Source of the DNA: Flavobacterium sp.
Lineage (GTDB): Bacteria > Bacteroidota > Bacteroidia > Flavobacteriales > Flavobacteriaceae
Length of the DNA: 64,000 nt
Assembly (NCBI GenBank): GCA_016721735.1
Contig: JADKHM010000015.1
Coordinates: 186,001 to 250,000 of the forward strand
Direction of reading: 5' to 3'
The position numbers and the translations under genes were made by a program. This document shows, piece after piece, positions 1-8,722 of this stretch; within the stretch, counting starts at the first letter, position 1; each line of letters opens with the position of its first letter. Under the pieces are notes generated by a model. The model was not told the DNA's origin, searched no databases, and saw nothing but the letters and a program-made list of their open reading frames with translations.

Positions 1-2688
1 CCATTTTTTGTAGCTGAAATTGGTATTGAAGCCATACACCCAATTCGGTCTAATTGCTTTATAGACCCTGTCATCATTTCCGATTTGTCCATCTTGATTT
101 GTGTCAACATAGGCGCCAACAATTGGTTCACCATTGCTATCATAAATCTGTTGAAAAACCCAAGCAGAATAGGCTTGTTGACCAATCACATTATAGAAAA
201 GTGGAACTCCCGTTTGACTAGGAATCGTTCCAACCTGAAGCGGAGCTGGAGTATCTAGTTGATCTACACGATAAAAGCTATATCCTACGTTTCCTCCTAT
301 ATTAAAAGAAACATTGTCATTTTCAATCAATTTGACTTTCAAGTCCAATTCAAAACCTTCTCCCTTAATTGATCCAACATTGTTAAAGAAAAGTGTTCCT
401 CCTGTACTACCGGCTCTACCAGGAGTTTCCGCTAATAAGTCTGTAGTTTTTCTTTGGTACACATCAAAACTTCCTGTAATAATACTTCTTTTAAAAATCT
501 CAAAATCTAATCCCGCATTGAGGGTGGTGGTTGTTTCCCAGGTTACGTCTGCATTAAAAGGAATCGGAGTATAGGTCGTAGCATTGGGCAAATACTGACT
601 TGTCGCATCTCCCGGCTCGTAAAGCTGTCTTGAGATGAAAAATTTATCCTTAATATTAGCTTGTCCGGTTTGACCCCAACCCAACCTTACTTTCAAATCT
701 TGAACAAAATTCATGTCCTTTAGAAATGATTCTTCTTTTAATTTCCATGCTAGACCAAAAGCTGGAAAAACACCCCATCTTTTGCTTTCTTGAAACAAAG
801 AAGAACCATCAGCACGCACGGTTGCAGTAAACAAATATCTACCCAACAAGTCAACATTAGTTCTAGCAAAAAAAGCTTGTAAGTTCAACGGTGAATAATA
901 ACGCGAAGTAGGATTCTCCTTTTTATATTTAATATTCGGTTCTCTTACCCCTGTTTCTGTGTTATACTGAAACTCATTCTTAGTGCCATCAGTAACAAAA
1001 TCTTGGTAAGAATAACCCGCTTGCGCATCAACCTTTGTAATAAATCCAGTAAGATTTTTAGAATACGCTAAATAAGCATCCATGGTCTTATTTGTCGATG
1101 TTTGTTGTTCTTGGTAGTCAATTCCTGGATTAAACAAATAATTCTTTTCTGAATTATTTAAGTCTACAAAACTTGTGCTCTTATTAAATCTATAAGTGGC
1201 TAACGCATTATCATCGAAAACAGTTCTTCTTCTAGATTCTGATGCATCTATTCCTAAATTTACTACTGCTCGTAAATCACGTAAGAATGGGAGTTTATAA
1301 TCAAACTCTATATTTCCTAAGAATCGAAGTGACCGAACAGGCTCATGTCTTTGCTCCAATCGCGCAAGCGGATTAATCGCCCCTGTCGTTTCGTCTCTAT
1401 TTTCTCGTAACGTTGTTGCTTGATAATAGCCAACAAATTTGTTGTTAAACGAACTTCCGTATACTGGTTTGGTTGGATCCATCTTAGCTACGTCACCAAA
1501 AACACCACCTTCATCTATTTCATTCTTGTCTGTATAAACACCTTTGGCATTCACATCAATTTTTAGATTATCATCCCAAAATTTAGGAGTCAATTTTAAG
1601 GAATAGGTAAATCGTTCTAAATCATTCGTTTTAACAATTCCTTGAATTTTTGCGTATCCTAGCGACACTCTAAATGGAATTTTTTTATACAAATTCGCCC
1701 TTGCACTAAAATTATGATCGGTAGAAATAGAAGTTCTGCTAATCACATCTTGCCAGTCAGTATTGCCTAGAATTCTACCTTCTATTTGAGGTGTACTTAA
1801 GTCGTCTGTTACTTCCGTAGTTGGATCATCAATTCCCAGAACATTTGTTCTGTCTGGATGGTATTGTTGAATGAAGCGCGTAAAATCACTTGCATTCATT
1901 ACATTCATTTTTTTATACAACTTTCCGACCGACAACGTAGCTGAGTAATTAAATTGAGGTGCTCCAGCGGTTCCCTTCTTTGTAGTAATCAAAATTACCC
2001 CATTAGACGCTCTGATACCATAGATTGCTGTCGCAGACGCATCTTTCAAAATAGAAAAAGACTCTATATCATTTGGGTTTACTAAAGAAAGTGGGTTTTT
2101 AATTCCCACAGGATTTAAATCACCGATGGGAACCCCATCAATGATAATCAACGGGCTGTTTGAAGCGTTCAATGAAGCACCTCCACGAATTCTAATATTA
2201 GGGTCTGCATCGGGCTGACCACCATTGGTAGTGATTCTTACCCCTGCGGCTTTACCAGCCAGCAATTGATCTGCAGAAACTATTGCTCCCTTATTAAAAT
2301 CTTTCGCTGTGATTAATGCCACAGATCCTGTCGCATCTTTCTTTTTCGCAGTACCATAACCTACCTGAATCACAACTTCTTGCAATTGGTTGGATTCCTC
2401 CTGTAAACTAATTGCCAAGTCTTGCTGTGCATCATAGGTAACAGTCGCATTTACATAACCCACATAAGAAAAGACAATTTTTTCGCCTTTTTTAACTTTG
2501 TTTAATTTGAACTTACCATCAAAATCGGTTTGAGTACCGTTGGCAGCGCCTTGAATTACTACGTTTACTCCTGGTATCGGCTGTTTAGAAACTTTGTCGA
2601 CAACAACACCTTCGACTGTACCCTGTGCAAAGACAACAATCGGGAGCAAAAGCATTAAAAATAACAACTTATTGTAAATTGTTTTCAT
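1..2688 (-). CDS. SusC/RagA-family TonB-linked outer membrane receptor (3' end outside window)
   Basis: Reading the minus strand from the ATG at 2686-2688 gives an open frame of 896 codons to the window edge, so the C-terminal part is missing. The N-terminus has a signal peptide ending VVFA-Q. A carboxypeptidase-regulatory-like beta-sandwich follows (GTVEGVVVD, then DGKFKLNKV at about residues 55-65), then a TonB plug with the SusC hallmark IRGGASLNASNSPLIIIDGV near residues 165-190. Repeated amphipathic barrel strands follow. In this family SusC forms a channel with the lipoprotein SusD and imports oligosaccharides using TonB energy. The next gene downstream, outside the window, is expected to be susD. 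The starch and maltose enzymes on the other side of the divergent promoter suggest an alpha-glucan substrate, which is inference. Family assignment is very secure. Confidence 0.95.
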   Translation of the reverse strand, partial: MKTIYNKLLFLMLLLPIVVFAQGTVEGVVVDKVSKQPIPGVNVVIQGAANGTQTDFDGKFKLNKVKKGEKIVFSYVGYVNATVTYDAQQDLAISLQEESNQLQEVVIQVGYGTAKKKDATGSVALITAKDFNKGAIVSADQLLAGKAAGVRITTNGGQPDADPNIRIRGGASLNASNSPLIIIDGVPIGDLNPVGIKNPLSLVNPNDIESFSILKDASATAIYGIRASNGVILITTKKGTAGAPQFNYSATLSVGKLYKKMNVMNASDFTRFIQQYHPDRTNVLGIDDPTTEVTDDLSTPQIEGRILGNTDWQDVISRTSISTDHNFSARANLYKKIPFRVSLGYAKIQGIVKTNDLERFTYSLKLTPKFWDDNLKIDVNAKGVYTDKNEIDEGGVFGDVAKMDPTKPVYGSSFNNKFVGYYQATTLRENRDETTGAINPLARLEQRHEPVRSLRFLGNIEFDYKLPFLRDLRAVVNLGIDASESRRRTVFDDNALATYRFNKSTSFVDLNNSEKNYLFNPGIDYQEQQTSTNKTMDAYLAYSKNLTGFITKVDAQAGYSYQDFVTDGTKNEFQYNTETGVREPNIKYKKENPTSRYYSPLNLQAFFARTNVDLLGRYLFTATVRADGSSLFQESKRWGVFPAFGLAWKLKEESFLKDMNFVQDLKVRLGWGQTGQANIKDKFFISRQLYEPGDATSQYLPNATTYTPIPFNADVTWETTTTLNAGLDFEIFKRSIITGSFDVYQRKTTDLLAETPGRAGSTGGTLFFNNVGSIKGEGFELDLKVKLIENDNVSFNIGGNVGYSFYRVDQLDTPAPLQVGTIPSQTGVPLFYNVIGQQAYSAWVFQQIYDSNGEPIVGAYVDTNQDGQIGNDDRVYKAIRPNWVYGFNTNFSYKKW

Positions 2689-2721
2689 ACATTTTGTTTA
2701 AATTAGAATTAGTTTTTTGAG

Positions 2722-2739
2722 CTTATACTTTACTTCGAA
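2722..2739. repeat. 18-bp direct repeat, copy 1 (susC upstream region)
   Basis: CTTATACTTTACTTCGAA occurs here, 33 bp upstream of the susC-like start, and again at 4042-4059 upstream of the transporter operon, identical and in the same orientation. Perfect sharing of 18 bp between the two control regions of one sugar locus suggests a common regulator site or core promoter segment. No function is proven by sequence. Confidence 0.55.
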
Positions 2740-2795
2740 CGTTAAATTTAAGTAAATTTTTTGATTTCGCTTGAAAACACATGACAATTGTATGT

Positions 2796-2809
2796 CGAAA
2801 ACGTTTTCG
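2796..2809. promoter_or_regulatory. LacI-family operator (perfect palindrome)
   Basis: CGAAAACGTTTTCG is a perfect 14-bp palindrome with the central CG step typical of LacI/PurR-family operators. It lies between the divergent susC-like gene and the LacI-family gene, about 108 bp and 103 bp from their starts. It is a likely binding site of the adjacent regulator, acting on susC, on the regulator itself, or on both. Confidence 0.7.
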
Positions 2810-2911
2810 TGTTGAAAACTTTCCGTAGTATTCAATTTTTTAAGGATATAATTTTCATTAGTGAAAATAAAAATTATCTTTAATCGGAAAATAGTAATTA
2901 CCACAATCGAA

Positions 2912-3940
2912 ATGAAAAGAAAAGTTACCCTAAAGCAAATTGCCAAAGAATTGGACGTTTCAATTTCTACGGTTTCAAAATCGCTCAGAGATAGTTCTGA
3001 AATCAGCGAAGATACCCGATTAAAAGTACAGGCATTTGCGAAATTATATAACTACAAACCCAACCTGATTGCGTTAAGCTTAAAGAACAAAAAAACGAAA
3101 ACAATCGGAATTATTATCCCAGAGATTGTGCACCATTTCTTCGCCACTGTAATTAGCGGAATAGAACATGTTGCCAATGAAAAAGGCTACAATGTAATTG
3201 TCTGCTTATCGGACGAATCTTTCGACAAAGAGGTCATCAATATGGAAATGTTAGCCAATGGTAGTATTGACGGTTTTATCATGTCGCTTTCTAAAGAAAC
3301 ACAGCAAAGAAAGGACTTTCACCATATCACCGAAGTCATCAACCAAGGCATGCCAGTGGTTATGTTTGACAGAGTTACTAATGATGTTCTGTGCGACAAA
3401 GTCATTATCGATGACAATCTTGCAGCCTATCAAGCAGTAGAAAGTTTAATCAATAACGGCATGAAAAAAATCGGTCTAATCACCACCGTCGATTACGTTA
3501 GCGTCGGTAAGCTCAGAACGGAAGGTTATGTCAAAGCACTATTAAGCAACGGCATCCCGATAAATAACGATCTCATTATCAAAATTGAAGACATCGACAA
3601 TTGCTCTAGCCAAATTGAGGAACTTATTACCAATAATGACTTGGATTCGATTTTTGCAGTCAACGAATTATTTGCCGTTACCGCCATTAAAACAGCCAAA
3701 AGACTAAAGTTAAATGTTCCTGAAGACATTGCAATCATTGGTTTTACTGATGGAATTATTTCCAATTATTCCTCCCCAAGTATTACAACAGTAAGTCAAA
3801 ACGGCATCAAAATGGGCAACAAGGCAGCTCAAATGTTAATCGAAAGGTTAGAGTCCGAAGACGAGGAAAACGAACAATACATTACCGAAGTAATCGAAAC
3901 ACATTTGGTTCAAAGGGAATCAACGCCAATCCTAAAATAG
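2912..3940 (+). CDS. LacI-family transcriptional regulator of the alpha-glucan locus
   Basis: The 342-residue protein has an N-terminal LacI helix-turn-helix (VTLKQIAKELDVSISTVSKS, residues 5-24), the hinge region, and a periplasmic-binding-protein-like effector domain (from about residue 60: TKTIGIIIPEIVHHFFATVI; near the end IAIIGFTDGIISNYSSPSIT). The frame is open 17 codons further upstream, but I start at the ATG at 2912 because MKRKVTLKQ matches the usual N-terminus of the family. It sits between susC and the transporter/phosphorylase operon, the usual place for a regulator of maltose or starch use. The effector is probably a maltose-type sugar or phosphosugar, which is inference from neighbours. 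Confidence 0.93.
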   Translation: MKRKVTLKQIAKELDVSISTVSKSLRDSSEISEDTRLKVQAFAKLYNYKPNLIALSLKNKKTKTIGIIIPEIVHHFFATVISGIEHVANEKGYNVIVCLSDESFDKEVINMEMLANGSIDGFIMSLSKETQQRKDFHHITEVINQGMPVVMFDRVTNDVLCDKVIIDDNLAAYQAVESLINNGMKKIGLITTVDYVSVGKLRTEGYVKALLSNGIPINNDLIIKIEDIDNCSSQIEELITNNDLDSIFAVNELFAVTAIKTAKRLKLNVPEDIAIIGFTDGIISNYSSPSITTVSQNGIKMGNKAAQMLIERLESEDEENEQYITEVIETHLVQRESTPILK

Positions 3941-4041
3941 ATGGACTTTCACTGAAAAAAACCACCCCAGAAAGTGCGATAATTTTTGTTATTTTCATTT
4001 TGAAAAGAAAAAAATTATATATTTACCGCCGATTATCAGAA

Positions 4042-4059
4042 CTTATACTTTACTTCGAA
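4042..4059. repeat. 18-bp direct repeat, copy 2 (transporter operon upstream region)
   Basis: This is an exact second copy of CTTATACTTTACTTCGAA, ending 57 bp before the transporter start. It pairs with the copy at 2722-2739 and may mark a shared control site. Confidence 0.55.
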
Positions 4060-4074
4060 AATAATATAAGTTTT

Positions 4075-4093
4075 GATAAGCAAAGCGCTTATC
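4075..4093. promoter_or_regulatory. Inverted repeat, possible second LacI-type operator or leader hairpin
   Basis: GATAAGC and GCTTATC are perfect 7-bp inverted arms with a 5-nt spacer, 23 bp before the transporter start. The segment AAGCGCTT inside it is itself a palindrome with a central CG, so it could be a weaker operator for the upstream LacI-family protein, or an RNA hairpin in the leader. Confidence 0.45.
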
Positions 4094-4116
4094 GTATTCA
4101 AATTTAAATTACGATA

Positions 4117-5646
4117 ATGGAAAAGCGTAGATTAAGTTTCTGGCAAATCTGGAACATGAGTTTTGGATTTCTTGGAATCCAAATGGGTTTTGCACTGCAA
4201 AATTCAAATGTTAGCCGTATATTTCAAACTTTAGGAGCCAATATTGACGACATCCCAATTCTTTGGGTTGCGGCACCTTTAACTGGCTTGATTATACAAC
4301 CTATAATTGGTTATTTTTCAGACAGAACTTGGACTCGATTGGGTCGAAGAAAACCTTATTTTTTAGCAGGAGCTATTCTCGCATCTGGCGCTTTGTTTAT
4401 CATGCCCAACTCACCCGTTCTTTGGTTTGCAGCTGGAATGCTGTGGATAATGGATGCCTCAATCAATGTTTCGATGGAACCGTTTCGCGCTTTTGTAGGC
4501 GACAATCTTCCTGAGAATCAAAGAACCATGGGATTTGCTACGCAAAGTTTCTTTATCGGAATCGGAGCATATGTTGCCTCTAAGTTGCCCTTAATGCTTA
4601 CACATCTAGGTGTCGAAAACACAGCCCCGCTGGGCATCATTCCAGACTCGGTAAAATATTCCTTTTATATTGGTGGCGTTGCCTTTTTAGTCTCTGTACT
4701 TTGGACCGTTATCACCTCTAAAGAATATACTCCAGAAGAATTGGAAGCCTTTGATAGTCATCAGAAGGTCTCTTATAAAAAAGAAGAACGTTCGCAAGAA
4801 TGGTTTCAAGCCAATGGGAAATCGCATTTGACCAAAGGAGTTATCTTTTTTAGTATCGGAATTCTTTTCGCTTTAGCCATTCATCACTATGATTTGAAAA
4901 AAGATCTCTATGTTCTTTCTTTAGGATTAATTGGATTGGGCGGTCTTGCAATGATTATCTCTGGTATACTTCAAAAATCAAATCAATGCGAAAATGGATT
5001 CGTAACCATTATGAACGATTTTCAATTTATGCCTAAAATTATGAAACAACTGGCTTGGGTTCAGTTCTTTTCTTGGTTTGCATTATTCTCGATGTGGATT
5101 TACACTACTCTTGCAGTAACCCAACATATATATGGCACAACAGACACAACGTCTGAAGCCTACAACACCGGTGCTAACCAAGTAGGCGAAATGTTTGCCA
5201 ATTACAATCTAATCGCCGCAATTGCCGCGTTCTTGCTACCGTTACTAGCAAAACTAACCAGCAGAAAGTTTACGCACTTCATTGCACTCACCTTAGGTGG
5301 ATTGGGATTAATTTCTATTTATTTTATCAAAGAACCAACCGTTTTCACCATGGAATGGCTGCCAATGATTGGTGTCGGAATCGCATGGGCAAGTATTTTG
5401 TCTATTCCCTACGCAATGCTATCTGGCGCTTTGCCTTCCAACAAAATGGGTTATTATATGGGCGTTTTTAACTTCTTCATCGTAATTCCACAATTGGTTG
5501 CAGCGTCTATCCTAGGGTTTTTAGTGTCTCAGTTTTTTAACAGCGAACCGATTTATGCACTATTTATTGGCGGAGCATCAATGATTACAGCTGGTATTAT
5601 TTCATTAACAATAAATGACAAATCAAAAATTGTGATCAATGAATAG
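4117..5646 (+). CDS. MFS sugar transporter (maltose type, GPH/SLC45-like)
   Basis: The 509-residue integral membrane protein has about 12 predicted hydrophobic segments. It carries the MFS loop 2-3 signature as SDRTWTRLGRRKPY near residues 68-81, in the form seen in GPH/SLC45-type sugar carriers. A long loop with charged residues (about 205-250) splits the two halves. It lies directly upstream of beta-phosphoglucomutase (8-bp overlap) and a GH65 phosphorylase, so import of maltose or short maltodextrins into the cytoplasm is the natural role. Substrate is inferred from context and not visible in the protein. The 176-bp upstream region holds the 18-bp repeat and a possible operator. Confidence 0.92.
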   Translation: MEKRRLSFWQIWNMSFGFLGIQMGFALQNSNVSRIFQTLGANIDDIPILWVAAPLTGLIIQPIIGYFSDRTWTRLGRRKPYFLAGAILASGALFIMPNSPVLWFAAGMLWIMDASINVSMEPFRAFVGDNLPENQRTMGFATQSFFIGIGAYVASKLPLMLTHLGVENTAPLGIIPDSVKYSFYIGGVAFLVSVLWTVITSKEYTPEELEAFDSHQKVSYKKEERSQEWFQANGKSHLTKGVIFFSIGILFALAIHHYDLKKDLYVLSLGLIGLGGLAMIISGILQKSNQCENGFVTIMNDFQFMPKIMKQLAWVQFFSWFALFSMWIYTTLAVTQHIYGTTDTTSEAYNTGANQVGEMFANYNLIAAIAAFLLPLLAKLTSRKFTHFIALTLGGLGLISIYFIKEPTVFTMEWLPMIGVGIAWASILSIPYAMLSGALPSNKMGYYMGVFNFFIVIPQLVAASILGFLVSQFFNSEPIYALFIGGASMITAGIISLTINDKSKIVINE

Positions 5647-6295
5647 AAAAGCATTTATTTTTGATCTCGACGGCGTCATCGTAGATACCGCAAAATATCA
5701 TTTTCTCGCTTGGCAAAAAGTTGCCAGTGAACTTGGAATTGAATTTACACCAGAGCACAACGAACAACTTAAAGGCGTGAGCCGAGTGCGTTCTTTAGAT
5801 ATTATTTTAGAATTGGGTAAAATCGAAGCAACGCAACAACAAAAAGACCAATGGCTTGTTCAAAAAAACGAAGATTATCTCTCGTATTTGGTCAATATGA
5901 ACTTGAGTGAAATTCTGCCTGGAGTAATTCCGATTTTGCAATTTCTAAAGGAAAATAATCAAGGAATTGCTTTGGGTTCTGCCAGTAAAAATGCAAAACC
6001 AATTTTGGAAAAAACAGGAATCATCAGCTATTTTGACGCCATCGTTGACGGTAATGATGTAACCAACGCCAAACCAGATCCTGAAGTTTTTATTCAAGCC
6101 GCACGATTGTTAGATACAACCAATGAAAATTCGATTGTTTTCGAAGATTCTGTAGCCGGAATTCAAGCCGCAAATATTGCAAAAATGACCAGCGTTGGCA
6201 TCGGAGAAGCAACAGTTTTGCATGAAGCAAAATATATCTTCAAAGATTTCACCTATATGGACACCAGCTTCATCGAAGCACTAATAAAAAGATAA
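5639..6295 (+). CDS. pgmB: Beta-phosphoglucomutase (HAD superfamily)
   Basis: The 218-residue HAD hydrolase-fold protein begins with the motif I FDLDGVIVDT (nucleophile Asp9, general acid/base Asp11). It has SASKN near residue 118, KPDPEVF near 145 and EDSVAGIQAA near 167. These together match beta-phosphoglucomutase, which converts beta-D-glucose-1-phosphate to glucose-6-phosphate. The start overlaps the transporter stop by 8 bp, and a GH65 phosphorylase follows 69 bp downstream, so the substrate is supplied by the neighbour. Length is normal for the family. An unrelated HAD phosphatase is possible, but the neighbourhood argues strongly for the mutase. Confidence 0.93.
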   Translation: MNRKAFIFDLDGVIVDTAKYHFLAWQKVASELGIEFTPEHNEQLKGVSRVRSLDIILELGKIEATQQQKDQWLVQKNEDYLSYLVNMNLSEILPGVIPILQFLKENNQGIALGSASKNAKPILEKTGIISYFDAIVDGNDVTNAKPDPEVFIQAARLLDTTNENSIVFEDSVAGIQAANIAKMTSVGIGEATVLHEAKYIFKDFTYMDTSFIEALIKR

Positions 6296-6364
6296 AACGA
6301 AAAGGGAAAACAGCAGAACCTGTTTTGAAATGTCAAGTTAATTGAAAACTATTATTTAAAAAAA

Positions 6365-8668
6365 ATGAATCAAAATTATATTCAACCAGACAATTGGTCA
6401 ATTATTGAAGAAGGATTTGATGTCGAAAGGGTTAAATCATCCGAAAGTCTCTTCAGCATTGGAAACGGAGCCATGGGTCAACGTGCCAATTTTGAAGAAA
6501 ATTACACTAATGAAACTTTTCAAGGAAGTTATATCGCTGGTGTTTACTACCCTGACAAAACCAAAGTAGGCTGGTGGAAAAACGGTTATCCGGAATATTT
6601 TGCCAAAGTTCTCAATGCACCAAATTGGATTGGCATTGACATTGAAATCAATGGGGAGAATTTTGATTTAAACAATTGCACAAACGTTGCCCATTTTCGC
6701 AGGGAATTAAATATGAAAGAAGGTTGGTATAATCGCTCCTTCGAAGCAACGCTTAAAAATGATACGGTTATTTCTGTAAATGTACGCCGCTTTCTTTCTT
6801 TGGATATCGATGAAGTTGGCGTTATTCAATATGAAATAAAACCTATAAACAAGGGCGCGGTAATCACTTACAAACCATACGTTGATGCGGGAATAAGCAA
6901 CGAAGACACGAATTGGGAAGAAAAGTTTTGGGAAACCATTGCTATTCAAAACACCGATAACCAAGGATTTGTTACTTCAAGAACCTTAAAGACGCACTTT
7001 GTGTCCACTACTTTCATGCACAACACGATTCTTTTGAATGGTGAAGATTTGAAAATACTGCCTGAAAAAATCGATGCAAGCAAAGACAAAATACAATTCA
7101 CTTACACCGTTGCTGTAGCGCAAAACGGCACTTCATCTATTCAAAAAATCGGCGGTTATGCGGTTTCCTTAAATCATGATAGCACGCAACTTGGAGCCGA
7201 AAAAGCAATTCAAGCTGCCTGCAAAATTGGTTATAATCAATTACTTCAAGACCAAATTGCCGCTTGGGCAAAAATTTGGGAAATGTCGGATATCACCATC
7301 GAAGGTGACGTCAAAGCGCAACAAGGCATCCGATTCAATATTTTTCAATTAAATCAAACCTATTTAGGTAAAGATTCTAGATTGAATATTGGACCTAAAG
7401 GTTTTACGGGCGAAAAGTACGGAGGCTCGACTTACTGGGACACAGAAGCCTATTGCATTCCTTTTTATATGGCAACCAAAGACCAGCATGTGGCCAGAAA
7501 TCTATTGACGTATCGCTACAATCAATTGGACAAGGCGATTGAAAATGCAGAAAAATTAGGTTTCAAAAACGGCGCAGCGCTCTATCCTATGGTCACTATG
7601 AATGGCGAAGAATGCCATAACGAATGGGAAATTACTTTCGAAGAAATACACCGAAACGGAGCCATTGCCTTTGCGATTTACAATTACCACAGATACACCG
7701 GAGACTACTCCTACATACCAGAAAAAGGACTGGAAGTACTCATCGGAATTGCGCGTTTTTGGCATCAAAGAGCGACACTCTCGACACAAAGAAATCAGTA
7801 TATGATTTTGGGAGTTACAGGGCCGAATGAATACGAAAACAACGTCAACAATAACTTCTACACCAACTATATTGCAAAATGGTGCCTAGAATACACGGCA
7901 CAACAAATTCAAAAAGTAGCGACAGAATATCCTTCTGACTACAAAAGAATCACTGCTAAAACCAACATTTCAAACTATGAATTAGATGGTTGGAAAAAAG
8001 TGGCTGATCATATGTACTTCCCTTATTCGGAAGAATATGAGGTATTCTTGCAACAAGATGGTTTCCTCGACAAAGAATTGGTGCGTGTTGCAGATCTAGA
8101 TAAAAGTCAACGACCTATCAATCAAAAATGGTCATGGGATCGGATCTTACGTTCGCCTTACATCAAACAAGCCGACGTTTTGCAGTGCTTTTACTTCTTC
8201 GAAGATCATTTCTCTAAAGAAGAATTACATCGAAATTTTGAATTCTATGAATCTTTTACGGTTCATGAAAGTTCACTTTCTCCTTGCGTGCACTCCATCC
8301 AAGCCGCAGCTTTAGATAAAATGGAAATGGCCTATACCTTCTATTTGAGAACTTCTCGATTAGATCTTGATGACTATAATAAAGAAGTAGAAGAAGGTTG
8401 TCACATTACGTCCATGGCAGGAACCTGGATGAGTATCGTGGAAGGATTTGGTGGCATGCGAATCAAAAATGACACCCTACATTTTTCGCCACGAATTCCT
8501 AAAGAATGGAACGGTTACTCTTTCAAAATCAATTTTAGAAATCAAATACTAAAAGTGGCCGTGACACAGAGTCAAACTAATTTTGTTTTGGAAGGAAATA
8601 CAGAAATTACAGTTAATGTCAACGGAAAGGAAATCCTAGTAGAACCTAACAACTTAGTCACAGTTTAA
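6365..8668 (+). CDS. Maltose phosphorylase, GH65
   Basis: The 767-residue protein has the three-part GH65 layout: N-terminal beta-sandwich (residues 1-270), (alpha/alpha)6 catalytic barrel (about 320-680), and a small C-terminal beta domain. The catalytic acid lies in TGPNEYENNVNNNFYTN as Glu489, and KYGGSTYWDTEAY is the conserved barrel segment. No signal peptide is visible, so it should be cytoplasmic. Known GH65 maltose phosphorylases split maltose with phosphate into glucose and beta-glucose-1-phosphate, the substrate of the mutase just upstream. Trehalose or kojibiose phosphorylase activity cannot be ruled out by sequence alone, but the starch locus favours maltose. Confidence 0.93.
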   Translation: MNQNYIQPDNWSIIEEGFDVERVKSSESLFSIGNGAMGQRANFEENYTNETFQGSYIAGVYYPDKTKVGWWKNGYPEYFAKVLNAPNWIGIDIEINGENFDLNNCTNVAHFRRELNMKEGWYNRSFEATLKNDTVISVNVRRFLSLDIDEVGVIQYEIKPINKGAVITYKPYVDAGISNEDTNWEEKFWETIAIQNTDNQGFVTSRTLKTHFVSTTFMHNTILLNGEDLKILPEKIDASKDKIQFTYTVAVAQNGTSSIQKIGGYAVSLNHDSTQLGAEKAIQAACKIGYNQLLQDQIAAWAKIWEMSDITIEGDVKAQQGIRFNIFQLNQTYLGKDSRLNIGPKGFTGEKYGGSTYWDTEAYCIPFYMATKDQHVARNLLTYRYNQLDKAIENAEKLGFKNGAALYPMVTMNGEECHNEWEITFEEIHRNGAIAFAIYNYHRYTGDYSYIPEKGLEVLIGIARFWHQRATLSTQRNQYMILGVTGPNEYENNVNNNFYTNYIAKWCLEYTAQQIQKVATEYPSDYKRITAKTNISNYELDGWKKVADHMYFPYSEEYEVFLQQDGFLDKELVRVADLDKSQRPINQKWSWDRILRSPYIKQADVLQCFYFFEDHFSKEELHRNFEFYESFTVHESSLSPCVHSIQAAALDKMEMAYTFYLRTSRLDLDDYNKEVEEGCHITSMAGTWMSIVEGFGGMRIKNDTLHFSPRIPKEWNGYSFKINFRNQILKVAVTQSQTNFVLEGNTEITVNVNGKEILVEPNNLVTV

Positions 8669-8678
8669 CAATTAATTC

Positions 8679-8715
8679 AAACCTGATAGCTTTACAACTG
8701 TCAGGTTTTTTATTT
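8679..8715 (+). terminator. Intrinsic terminator or attenuator between GH65 and GH13 genes
   Basis: Inverted arms AAACCTGA (8679-8686) and TCAGGTTT (8701-8708) are followed directly by a T-rich run, 15 nt before the GH13 start. It may end the transporter-mutase-phosphorylase message or reduce read-through to the secreted amylase gene. Confidence 0.65.
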
Positions 8716-8722
8716 TATCATT

